Under the pieces are notes generated by a model, which did not search any database, was not told the DNA's origin, and saw nothing but the letters and a program-made list of their open reading frames with translations. The position numbers and the translations under genes were made by a program. From NCBI GenBank assembly GCA_033439265.1, contig JAVTVX010000004.1, forward strand, positions 22,763,201 through 22,827,200: 64,000 nt of DNA. Direction: 5' to 3'. The DNA comes from Dillenia suffruticosa (Eukaryota; Streptophyta; Magnoliopsida; Dilleniales; Dilleniaceae). The number at the start of each line of letters is the position of its first letter. Positions within the stretch are counted from its first letter, which is position 1. Below are positions 1 to 10,811 of this stretch, piece by piece.

Positions 1-141
1 CCGTGACAGATGAAGCATACACGCCGGAGGCTCATTTTGAGACTGCCCCAGAGCCGCAAGATGATCGGCATAAGCATTAAACTTCTCTGAATCCTTTAGA
101 CTTCTGCACTCCTGAAGAATGTAACTCAAGAGGGTGGTCAT
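1..141 (-). CDS. possible partial exon of a gene leaving the left edge
   Basis: From an ATG at 141 the minus strand stays open for 47 codons to the window edge (begins MTTLLSYILQEC). Base composition is near 50% GC, against very AT-rich flanks, which suggests coding DNA. I do not recognise the protein. A promoter-like block about 2 kb upstream on the same strand would suit it. The plus strand also has a short open frame here (1-80, beginning VTDEAYTPEAHF and ending in a stop), so the strand is not certain. The ATG may be internal to a longer exon, because a possible splice acceptor lies just upstream near 156. Confidence 0.25.
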   Translation of the reverse strand, partial: MTTLLSYILQECRSLKDSEKFNAYADHLAALGQSQNEPPACMLHLSR

Positions 142-189
142 TTGATCTGTTTCCTTTCAGCTGGCTGGCCAAGACCGCCGCAAGGTTAA

Positions 190-1040
190 AAATGATTTTA
201 TTTTTTTCAACTCTAATTAACTTTTAGGAGAAACAATACTTTCTATGAATAATTTCTCCAATTTTAAAATCATTTTTGAAAACCTTTATTTTAAAAATAC
301 TAATATTTGGAAGTAAATAAATGATAATATAATTAATGAAAAACTAAGATATTTTTCAATTTCTGAAACGCTTCTTCCTGTTTCTAAAATATTTCGACAA
401 TCTATTAATTATTTTAGATTTGTTTATTTAATTACAATATTATTTGTACATTTTTATTATAAATATAAATATAATTATTTTATTATTTCTATAAAATAAT
501 TAAAATTTACATACAAATTTTTATTTTTAATAATTATTTTATTAATAATCGCATATTTGATTTTCCATTTGCCATGTTTTCATTTTCTTTTTCTATATTT
601 TTATAAACTAAGGCATTATGTATTTATTTTCGTTTCTTATTTCCTAGAAGAAAAATAAATCAATAACGTGTAATAATTCCCTATCACTTTTAAAAAAAAA
701 ATTAATTCTTATGTTTATTTAAAAATATCATTTTCTTCGAAATTAGAATCCGAATAAAAAAACTTAGAAATCGAAATAGGAATCCAATAATATTTTTTTT
801 GTTTAAATTCTATAATAAATATGATTATCATTATTTTATTTTTTAATTTAATTTTATAAAATTAAAATTAAAATTTGTTTTAAAATATTTTTAAAATTAA
901 TATTTTATTTTATTTTTTAAAATATTTAAGAATCAATTTTGAGAGAGAAAAAAATTAACAAAGAAAAAAAAAGAGAGAGAGAATAAAAAATGTAAAACTG
1001 CAAAGGGCAAATAGTCCTAAAAGCCCAAAATTGATGCAAT
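190..1040. other. AT-rich sequence without recognised genes
   Basis: Very AT-rich DNA with many A and T runs and no open frame of note. It could be intron or intergenic, depending on whether the left-edge exon is real. Confidence 0.6.
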
Positions 1041-1660
1041 CAGAAGTGACGAATAATTTTGAATTCTTTTTCATTAATCTCTTTGCATTTGCAAACGAAG
1101 CTCAAAGCCCTTGCGCAATGTCTCAAACATCATCTTGCACTTGATAAATCTCAACCCAGTGATCGAAATTCAAAATTTCATGATCGAAATTCTGCTGCTC
1201 TTAATTTGCAGAAGAATAGGGGAAAAAAAGGAAAGAAAACTAGGGTTTTGACGTACCTTTGTGCCCAAACGAAGGAAGGCAGCTCTATAGGCCTGGAGAG
1301 AGAGAGGGAGAGAGGGGGAGGGAGGGAGAGTGTTTTGATTGCTACTTTTAGGACGAGGATCGCAGAGAGGGAGAGAGAGATGAGAGGAGAAACGAGAAGG
1401 GTGCCGAATGGAAGGGCAAGATCCTCGTTCTAAGAGCAGCAATCCTCGTCGGCTGGATGGGCAAGTCGTCGTCGGCCGAATGAAAGGGCAAGGCGAAGAT
1501 TTTGGTTTCAGCCATACCCTTTAACCAAACACCACCTAACATGTTCTTTTATAACCTTTGACTAACAAATATTTGATTTTTTGAAGGGCAAGGTCCCTCC
1601 TCACACCACAGTGCTCAATATAGGAGGAGATTTAAAAACAGGGGATGGAGAATGTGAACA
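1041..1660. other. GA-rich low-complexity stretch
   Basis: The stretch holds purine-rich GAGAG/GGGAG runs (about 1295-1385) and short GGGCAAG/CTCGTC repeats (about 1400-1500). Overlapping open frames occur on both strands (about 124, 90 and 64 codons), as expected from simple-sequence bias. None looks like a protein. It may be untranslated leader sequence of a minus-strand gene, where pyrimidine-rich tracts are common, but this is inference. Confidence 0.5.
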
Positions 1661-2054
1661 GAGAGAGAGAGAGAGAGAGAGAGAGATATGGGGAAGATGA
1701 TTGTTATAATTTCAATGGGAGAATGAAAAAGCAACTGCCCATCTTCCCCTCTTCGTAAAAAGAATTGATTTTGCAGAGAACTCTTTCAACAGAAGCGCAT
1801 TATTTCATTAGCACTACGTTGATACACACTATCCCTGCATTTCTCTTTCATCGAAACAGCAAAAAACAGTGAGAGAGATATGGGGAAGATGATTGTTAAA
1901 ATTTCAACGGGAGAGTGAAAAAGCAACTGCCCATCTTCCCCTCTTGGTAAAAAGGATTGATTTCGCAGAGAACTCTTTCAACAACAGCGCATTATTTCAT
2001 TAGCACTACGTTGATACACACCATCTCTGCATTTCTCTTTTATCCAAACATGTA

Positions 2055-2100
<46 letters not shown>
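1660..2100. repeat. 191-bp tandem duplication bounded by (GA)n tracts
   Basis: A segment starting atatggggaagatg at about 1686 repeats at about 1877, a period of 191 bp. The two units differ at only about a dozen positions. Each is preceded by a GA tract, and a third GA tract (2059-2099) closes the array. The GA runs were probably the misalignment points for the duplication. Confidence 0.85.
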
Positions 2101-2139
2101 CTGAGATGAACTGTATGGGGAGGCGATTTATTTATAGGG

Positions 2140-2300
2140 TGAGATGAGAACCCAAACCCTAGAAGAGAAGGGTTTCTCTTTTTTTTTTTTTTTTTTTTTT
2201 ATTACAGGAGAAGGGTTTCTCTGCGAATCGCCGATACCAGGTCCCAAAAAAAAATGCAAGTTGGGCTTGTTGGGCCTAGTGCTCTTTAATACATTCAGTG
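2140..2300 (-). promoter_or_regulatory. telo-box and site II promoter-like block
   Basis: A telo-box-like aaaccctag (about 2155) lies near two TGGGCY site II motifs (about 2260-2275). In plants this pairing marks promoters of growth-linked housekeeping genes. The CT-rich tracts next to it on the minus strand (2059-2099 read in reverse) resemble a plant 5' leader, so a minus-strand gene reaching the left edge is likely. No transcript evidence is available here. Confidence 0.4.
2165..2222 (-). mobile_element. tiny poly(A) retro-insertion with 15-bp target duplication
   Basis: The 15-mer gagaagggtttctct occurs at 2165-2179 and exactly again at 2208-2222. Between the copies lies only a run of about 21 T followed by attacag. 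Read on the minus strand this is a short stub plus a poly(A) tail flanked by a target-site duplication, the signature of LINE-driven retroposition cut almost to nothing at the 5' end. Polymerase slippage around the T run is the alternative. Confidence 0.55.
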
Positions 2301-3568
2301 CTCTTTAACAAGAAGTGCCGGATTTGGGTCTTATTCCTTATTCCCTTTTCTGTTTAAAAATACATTTAATTTCAACTCTGCAATGAACCCAGTACAGGCC
2401 TCAAATGTGTGTGGCCGCACGCTAACAAAGCGAAGCCGACTCAAGTGTTAAAATATGAAGTTAGTTTTCTTAACTAACGTTTCGGTTTTTACTCGTGACT
2501 TAAATATAGAATAAATTTATTATGAGGATAGTTCTTTTAAATAGACCACTACAAATTCCGAACCGAATCAATCAGAATATAATTTCAGATATCGATTAGT
2601 ATAATAACAAAAAAAAGAAAAACTTTTACTCAAGTCTCTACCTTTCAATCTAGTTACGAAGTTTCAAAGATGTGTAATTTTATGATTTTCACGATTTCTA
2701 TCCAATCAAAAATAAATAAATAAATAAATAAAAATCTTTTTCTTTTTTTTTGTCTAGATTTTTTTTTTACTTGATCATTGATATATAAAAATTTGACTAA
2801 TTTCATTCGAGCAAATGTGAAACTCAATTTAAAAATTAACTCTCCCGACACTTATCTTTTTATTCTCACTTGATATTTTAATTAAAAGAGTTTAATATTT
2901 TACAATTAATTCTATAGAATATTGATAGGGGTGTTTTGAATATGGAGATGTCCGTTGCAAGTTTCCGGTGCTTTGGATAAACAATGAAATGGAGCATGAA
3001 AAGCTGTGTTGTGTGATTTTGTCCAATAATCATTTGTCACATTAATCTTGCCAAGAGAGACTATTTTTCTGATTTTATATTTTGAAAGTAAAGTAGATAA
3101 AGTTTAGGAGACATGCAATAAAAATTTCCAATGAGAGTGGCGCTCACTCTGAATGACAGATGCCTGCTACTTGGGAGCCTTCTCTAAGTTCTAACATTAG
3201 CTAAACAGCCATTCGCCAGTTAAGAACCTCAATGAACACTAGCTTCTGTGATACTCCCAGCTTAGCAAAACCCATCAATCTTGAGCCGTCAGCTATGAGC
3301 TATCATGGCACATCAACATTTAATCTTTCCCAGAGTCAATTTCTATAATGAATGAATTAACTTTAAATATAGTCCTAAACCCAACTATCTGTGTCATTTT
3401 TATCAGTCACTACATGCTTAATCTTCTGATTAGTAAAACCATAGCTAACAAGCAAATGTTCTGGGACAATGAGGACCCAGTAGACCTATAAATATCAATG
3501 TTTCAACATCATTCAAAAATTTTCCTAATCTTTTATCGCTGTTCAGTAGATGTTCCTCTTCACAGCAG
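2300..3568. other. intergenic region downstream of the RPC7 gene
   Basis: No convincing gene. At about 2545-2625 a piece of a dispersed A-tailed repeat is visible (aatcaatcagaatata, then gatatcgattag, then an A-rich tail). The rest is AT-rich. 3100-3560 would contain the 3' untranslated region of the neighbouring minus-strand gene. Confidence 0.5.
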
Positions 3569-3744
3569 CTAATAAATAGCTTCCTCTGCAATATTAAAAT
3601 GACAGTATCAAGCGCATGCAGGACTAAAAATGCAAAAAGCCACAAAAAGAAGGGTAAGAGTTTGTGGAAAAAGGACATACCATCACGGTCAATTTCATTA
3701 TCTATGTTGAAATCATCTTCATCATCATCGAAATCAACATTCTA

Positions 3745-3778
<34 letters not shown>

Positions 3779-6700
3779 TTATAATTGTTCTCTACATGAC
3801 GTGTGATCTCACACACCCTTTTTCTTCATGAAAACTAGAGATGAAGTCAGAGAGAAGCATAAGAGAAAAGACTTCATCTTAGCAAAAATTCTAATTTTAA
3901 GTAAAACCAGTTTAGCTAGATGTCATTGCCACAGACAAACAGAATCCTAATCAAGATCACAGCAGATGAAGTCTTGCAGAACCATTGAGAAAATTTTCGA
4001 GTAATCAAGCATCAGCATGGAGATTTAGCATGCTTTCACAAATTTTATTATCTACATGAAAAGGTTTTTCAGTATTGACATCAGTATGGTTAATTGATCC
4101 CAATGCTTTGATATCTTAATCTTACACAATTCAACCACAATAAATGTAGCTAACTTCATTAAGTGATACACATTTTCACTCCACAGAAGGTCACATTCAC
4201 TAAAATTTTCACATTAAGATAACAAAACCAGCAGCAAAATGACAGAGAACACAGAACATCTTTTTATCGGTCTTGGAAAGCCAGAGTTGTTTGGGAGTAC
4301 CTGATTGTAATCGCCATCATCACTAAATTCTTCTTCTGCCTCTTCTACTTCTTCATTTTCCTCTTCTTCCTCATCTTCTCCTTGCCCCATTCCTTCCTTC
4401 TGTTGGTCCCATACATTTCATAAAATTAGTGATCATTGCAATCAAACTCGAATTCAGGGCAAAAAAAAAAAAGAAAAGAAAAAAAAAAATCCAAAGAAAA
4501 AATTATGAACCAGGAAACCTTCCTTCCTCCCCCACAATATATATATCTTGTCAGCATTGTCTTTAGCCATTTTCTTCTTTTTGTTTCTTTCTTTCTTTTC
4601 TTTTGTTTTGGGGGGGGGGAGGTTGGTGGAAGAAATGCGATTACAATGGGGGCATTATTAAGTTTTTGTATTCCAACTTGCATGGGACATGAACTCCTAC
4701 ACTTAAAATATGATCTACCATAGGATTTACAACATTGGAAAACAGAATAACTTTTACCTCATCCCTTTTCTGAAATTTTTCAAAGGTAACATCCAGCTTC
4801 TGTGCATCTGCCACACAATTATTTTAATTGGCTCAATATGACAACCCAGCATACAACAACTACTAACAAGAAGATCTCTGAATGTGATAGAAAATGAGAG
4901 TGCAACCACGTGACTTATGAGGCAGGACCATACTAGGGAAATTAGGTATATTATTGATATAGCAAAAGCAAAGCAACCTGAGGACAGCACCAGAACAAAT
5001 TCTTGTAAATACAACTATGATAGCTCAAGAGGTCATTTATCTAATTTTACATAACATAAAATTGCAGGGTATAGAGTTCCCCGGTAAATGGATGGTTGAA
5101 AGCATAACATTAACCAGATCTACCAGACATGACTTATTGACGAGCAAACAAATGCTGGTTAGGTCTCTGAATAATCCAAAATTTTAGGTCTAAACAATAA
5201 TACAACAACAAAAAACTAAATATTAATCCCAAATTTTGAAGTCGACCATTTGAGAGATCAATGTGAGAGAAAATTTAAAAACAAAAAAAAATGAAACAAA
5301 AAAATAATAAAAAAACAAGAAGTTCGGATTCTCTCACGCCACTCATTCCTATTTAAAGTTATCTCCTCAACTGATCTCATATATTTTTACATATAATTTG
5401 TATTCAAATTTTCAACAGTTTATTCCAACGTTATACTAAATCTCCTACATTTAAGATCTCACTTTTCCTAACTGGTGCATTTTTTGATCTTCGTTGTTCA
5501 TGTTCAAATCACCTTAGGTAATATTTTCTTATTTTATTCACAATTGAATTCATTCCCAACTTAATAAATATCTTTTTATTTCTAATTCTATCTTTTTCAG
5601 TTTTACCACATATCCATTTGAATATTCTCATTTCAATTACAACAATTTTATGTACTTCTTGTTGTTCAATGGACACTAGATACCATACAATAATGCAGAT
5701 CTTACTGCGATTCTATAAAACTTCCTTTTCAACTGCAATGATATCGTGCGATCACAAAGAACTTCAAACGCACTTCTCAATTTCATCCAATCCGCTTGAA
5801 TCCTATGATTTACATCCCTATCTATTTTGCTATCGTTTTAAATGATGAACTCAAAATATCTAAAATGTCCACTCTTTGATATGTTGTAATTTTTAATTTA
5901 ATCATTTTTTTATTATTCTGATGACTGATACCAAACGCATATCTTATATACTCAGTTTTTGACTGACTTGATCTAAATCTTCTGAATTCTAATGTATCCC
6001 TCTATAACTCAATTTAGTATAAATACCCTCCCTAATTTCATGAATCAATACTATATCATCAGCACAAGGCATACAAAATGGTATTTCATCTTGAATACTC
6101 TTTATTATTTCATCCATCACTATTATAAAAAGTAGAGGACTCGATGCCGAATTTTGATGAAATCCAATGTTAATTGACAAGCTAATTTTGGTGAAATCCA
6201 ATGTTAATTGACAAGCTAATTTTGGTGAAATTCAATGTTAATTGACAAACTATCACTTAAAACTCCACAAATTCTTACATTGATAACAGCTCCATCGTAC
6301 ATATCTTGGTTTGTCTTGCTTGGGGCATTTTCTTGCTCTCCCTCTATGCTTGAAGCATCTCTCTGTTTTTTTTTTTTTTTTGGTCAAATTTTGTTAAAAA
6401 GATTTATCAATATTTCTATTTTCATTTCACGCGAACTCTTCCACACTTTAACTGAGGTATCAAGTCCTATGACTTTATTATTTTTCATTTTCTTTAAAGT
6501 CTCTCTTATTTTATGAAAACGAATCTTATGTTTACAATCCCCATTAATTCTGTCTACAAGTATCGCGATATCGCGAATATTTCTTGTATTCTCAACATTA
6601 AAGAGATTATTAAAATAATCTCTCAAACACTTATGTCCTCATTTCTTACAAGGACCTATTGGTCTCACTTTTAATACACCTAACACTATTTAATCTTTTC

Positions 6701-9700
6701 CCTTCCTATCATTCAGTTTGGTAATTCTATAAATCTCCTTTTTTTATCCTTAATTTCTAATTTTTTATATAATTCATTATATACCTTACTTTTTGATTCG
6801 TGAATTATTTTTTTATCTCTTTTTTTACAATCTTATAATTCTTAAATGCATCATTACCTCTCTTATTTTTAAAATTCCTATAACACTCTCGTTTGATTCA
6901 TATAACAGTTTAGATTTTCTCATTCCACCACTATAACTTCTTGCCTATTGGTGCCCGACCCCTAAATACGCTAAAAATCTCCTTATCTAAATTCTTAATA
7001 TTTTTAGACATTTCTGCTCATGGTTTTCAAATCATTATTAGAAAACCAGATAGCTACTTGAATTAACTTGCTTCTAAAGGTTGTCATATTTTTCTCTTTC
7101 AGGTTCCATCACTTAATTCTTAACTCAATAAATTGATGATCTTTCTTGTCTTTTAGGCACATGTACATCTGCATAACTTTGCAATCTTTACTGAGTCAAT
7201 CTATCCATCTCTCTTGGTGAGGAGAAATTTATTTGCTTGGCATTCGACCTATTTCTGTATGTAATTATGTGGACTCTTTTCTTGAAAAAAGTGTTTCTAA
7301 GTATCAAATCGAATACCTTGGAAAACTCTAAAATAGTACCTCTGCCTCATTCCTATTACCAAGCCAAAATTTCCATGTACGGCTTTAAATCCCTCATTAT
7401 TCTCACCTTCATATTCATTTAGATCTCTTTTAATAAATAACTTCTTCTCACTTGGTATGGTTTGTATAAATTCATTTAAATCTTCCAAGAACTGTTGTTT
7501 ATTAGTTGCATCTATATCTATTTGAGATGCATAAATATTGACTATAATAATTATGTTCTCCACTAACTAGCTTGATGAGTAAAATTTTAACTTCATTCCT
7601 TCTGATCTCAAATACATTCTTTTGTAAATCCTTATAGACAATTATTCCTATATCTTTCTTAATTCTATCCTTACCTGTATACCAAAATTTATTGTCATAA
7701 GACTCTACTTCTTTGACATTCTCCCCCACCCCCTTAATTTCTTGGAGACATGTAATATTAATCATCCATCTAGTCATTACTTCTCCTATCTTTTCTAACT
7801 TACAAGTTAAGGATCCTATGTTTCAAGTGACTAGGCCAATCCTATCTTCGTGGTCTAACTTCTTTACCCGTACCTATCCACATTAATGCAGAAACCTTTA
7901 CCTATTTGACACCACATTCAGGCGGCGATGCGGAAACCCTTAGGTCTAAACAATAATATTGCATTATACGTCAATTTTAAACCCAAACCATAGAATTTAA
8001 TAAATTCAATCAAAACAAGCTCCTAAGTGGAGAAAAGGGGGGAGAGGTGCAACAACTTCTAGGATTAGTGCACATTGGACTCGACAAGAGGTAAAAAGAA
8101 TGAGAAAGCAAACCTGTCTGAGGATTCCACCGCACTTTCCTATGCTGCCCTATTTTGGAACCTGTGGTTCATTATCATCATTAAGTTTCAAATCAAGTAT
8201 ACTAAGTATCAGTTGCAGTCATCCACCTGTAGCAAAAATCTTTAGACTGCATACCTTTAATCAATTCAAAGGGAAACTGGTCATGGGTCAGCTTCAAGAT
8301 ATCAGAAAGAGGATCCCTTCTTGATTTGGACTTCTGCTTTCCTCTATCAGAGTATCTTTCTATGTCAGCACTTTCATTTTCTGGAACAACACAAAGTAAT
8401 AAAATTCAATGATTGGAGAAATAAGATATAAATATTTCGAAACACAACAGAAGCCAAACAACCTGGGAATATCATTGCAAGAAACAGAAAGTCCAGTTTT
8501 CCATGGGGTGTAGAAGATGTCCTACATAATCCCGATTGTGATTGGCTCTCCTCTCCGGTGAGTCCAGTTTTCTACATAAATGGTCATTGCTAAACAAAAA
8601 CTCTTTGTTTTCTCCAAACTTCTTTTAGGCATTTCAATGCCATGCATCATTGAACTGAGGAAATAACTTCAACCTAGGTACCAGGCAGGGTGACCCTTGA
8701 AGAACCACAAAATACTCTGATCATAAGAAAACAAAGAGTGTAGAACCAAAATATTATACTCCATCACTGCTGTATGTGTACCCAGCCATCTGTTTCATCT
8801 TTTTTCTCACACATCTATGCTTATGCTTTCTCAACTGTATTTCTTCCTTATTCTCAAAATGCAAGAACTTTTCATTATTAATACCCAAACTATCAATACA
8901 TTTTGGACCATAGTTTTCCCTTGTAGAACATGGACCGTCATTTGAGCACAACAGTTTCTATTTAGCTGTTCCTTTCTCCAAGGATACATACAATTCAACA
9001 ATACCCAAGAGGCTGTTCTTCTGTTTTTTCTTAACCTTTTTTTTTGGGGGGGGGGAGTCCCTAGTAGCTTGTTTTCTCCCCCAATTCAACTGAGACAACT
9101 GAAGGAAAAACTCTAGAAACCTAACAGCCTAGTCATATATGGTTGCAGTCAAATATATGTAGTCCTTCACATGTGATTTAGGGTTGACTGTAGGACTTCT
9201 AATCATGGTAGGCATATAACCCCTGATGGAATGGTAGCACAAACGATATACATATGCAATATTAAGAACACAGCAAATTTGTCAGTTATACTTTGAATCA
9301 AAACTTTCAAGGGAATCTTCAAGCTGTGCTCACTTGTTGACGTAGTCTCTTCAAGATAATACAGAGATGACTTCCAAAAACTTTGCAACCTTGAATTCCA
9401 AATGACCAAAGCCTTGTCCTCCTCCACATTTTTAATATCTGGTAATGTAACATCCTGAGAATGACGGAGAACAAATGAAGAAGTATCATAGTGAATGGCT
9501 TAAAAAATGCAAGAAAAAACAGAGCTTAGGATCCATCCAGAATATTTCAACAATCAGGAGGCATAATTATATATAGCAGCAAATAGTTTGTTGCACAGGG
9601 AGCATCCTATAACAATGCACTTACATGAAAGTAAGAAAAAGTATTGCCAAGGGGATTTACACCTTTAAAGAATAACCAAAAAAAGGCTTAGCACAAATTC

Positions 9701-10058
9701 AACCATTCAAAACACAGATGTTAACACAATTACGTTTTTTTTTCATATCCCCAGAAGCCAAAATACATATAAGAACTGAAGAAAGCATGTCAGATGCACT
9801 CTGAATACTATACTCTGACTGCAACTCAAATGCTAACAAATCACTTCTTTTCATAAATAGGAACAACATCGTATTTTGAGAGGTTAAATGTGCTCTCAAG
9901 AAAAGAAATGAAACCAGCAGCAACAAATTTGAGAGATTAAGTGTACAAAGAGAGTGTAGCATACTCACAGGAAAAAGGATAAAAGGCTCTTCCTTAGCAA
10001 AAGTAAAACCACGACCACGGCCAAAGCCACGTCCTCTTCCCCGCCCTCTAAATGCCAT
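3569..10058 (-). CDS. DNA-directed RNA polymerase III subunit RPC7-like protein
   Basis: A 199-aa protein assembles from eight exons with GT-AG junctions and matching phases: 10058-9969, 9454-9334, 8380-8255, 8149-8114, 4807-4758, 4399-4301, 3741-3681, 3585-3569. It starts with a GRGRGRGFGRGRG tract and FAKEEPFILFP. It continues with LPDIK and the block LVIWNSRLQSFWKSSLYYLE, then DIERYSDR, KVRWNP and KLDVTFEKF. It ends in a long Glu/Asp-rich tail closing with EEAIY. This is the order of plant RPC7 (Rpc31 family), part of the Pol III subcomplex needed for promoter-specific initiation of tRNA and 5S RNA genes in the nucleus. The start ATG sits exactly at a splice acceptor, implying a separate leader exon. 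Exons of 36 and 17 nt are unusually small. The gene looks intact despite a LINE in one intron. Confidence 0.9.
5184..5202. repeat. LINE target-site duplication, 3' side of element
   Basis: This is one of two identical 19-bp copies (ttaggtctaaacaataata) bounding the RTE LINE. The copies are perfect although the element body is full of stops. Confidence 0.9.
5203..7939 (-). mobile_element. RTE-type LINE retrotransposon, decayed, near full length
   Basis: An exact 19-bp direct repeat, ttaggtctaaacaataata, flanks this segment (5184-5202 and 7940-7958), fixing both ends. On the minus strand, from 5' to 3', there is an apurinic-type endonuclease region near 7780-7300 (ITCLQEIKGVGENVKE; later NIYASQ and a RDLNEY match to the usual GDLN), then reverse-transcriptase pieces at 6626-6384 and 6201-5989. 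The latter include FIIVMDEI and CADDIVLI, corresponding to the YADD-type catalytic box. The 3' end carries a TTG-rich tail (ttgttgttgtattattg), typical of RTE elements rather than a plain poly(A). Many stops and frameshifts make it inactive. It lies in the 3.3-kb intron of the RPC7-like gene, antisense to nothing and co-oriented with its host gene. Confidence 0.9.
6151..6250. repeat. 34-bp minisatellite inside the LINE
   Basis: The motif tgaaatccaatgttaattg plus gacaagctaattttgg repeats about 2.9 times with a 34-bp period and one or two differences. It lies in the reverse-transcriptase region just N-terminal to the catalytic box, so it arose after the element stopped working. Confidence 0.85.
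7940..7958. repeat. LINE target-site duplication, 5' side of element
   Basis: This second identical 19-bp copy adjoins the LINE 5' end. Confidence 0.9.
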
Positions 10059-10548
10059 CTGAGAAGCAAAATCATAGCCCTTGATTTGTCAACTTGTTTT
10101 TTTATATGATAACAGTATCTTTGAGCACATATGTGGGAATGTCACTGCAAGAGAAAGAGAGTAAAGAATTTTTTTTTATTGGGGAAATGAATGTTATCAG
10201 TCTTCCAACTTTGCCTTGTAAATGTGCCTGTGGTGTTACCGTGTAGGTCCATGCTACATAGATTTGTCGCTATAGGTGGTCTTTTACATAAACTAATTTC
10301 AGATAGTCATTTATCTCCACGGAAAATACAACCTTTTTTTTTAAATGTCAGATTGGGAGGCGAGTAACATGTCTAGACTACTCTTTTTCTATGTTGTAAT
10401 TTTTTTTTAATTTTTTAATTTTTATTTTTGGTGAGCCCATGTTACAAGGATATGGTTAAAGTGAAGATCATCCAATTCATCTACTATGATATATTAAGGG
10501 AAACTATTTTGAGGCTCTGTCACAATTGTGATTGGCAAGGCCACTTTT

Positions 10549-10588
<40 letters not shown>

Positions 10589-10811
10589 GGAAAAGAAATT
10601 CAATAATCAAGAGAGCACCAAGAGGGTCGGTGCATACAACCTGGTGCATACAACCTAATTCGTTAAAACATCTTCAAAATCAGTAACCTCTTCAAAAGAA
10701 GAAAAGGATTCGGAGTAAAACTTAAAACTAGAAACGAGTTTTCAATAAACTGTCAACAAAGCCGGCCAATGGTTTGTCAACTCCATAAAAATCCTCCTAC
10801 AATGTCCCCTC

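Noticed and set aside
1059-1542. Open frames of 64-124 codons on both strands
   Set aside because: GA/CT simple sequence makes stop codons rare. The predicted proteins are RERERE/SLSLSL runs with no family resemblance.
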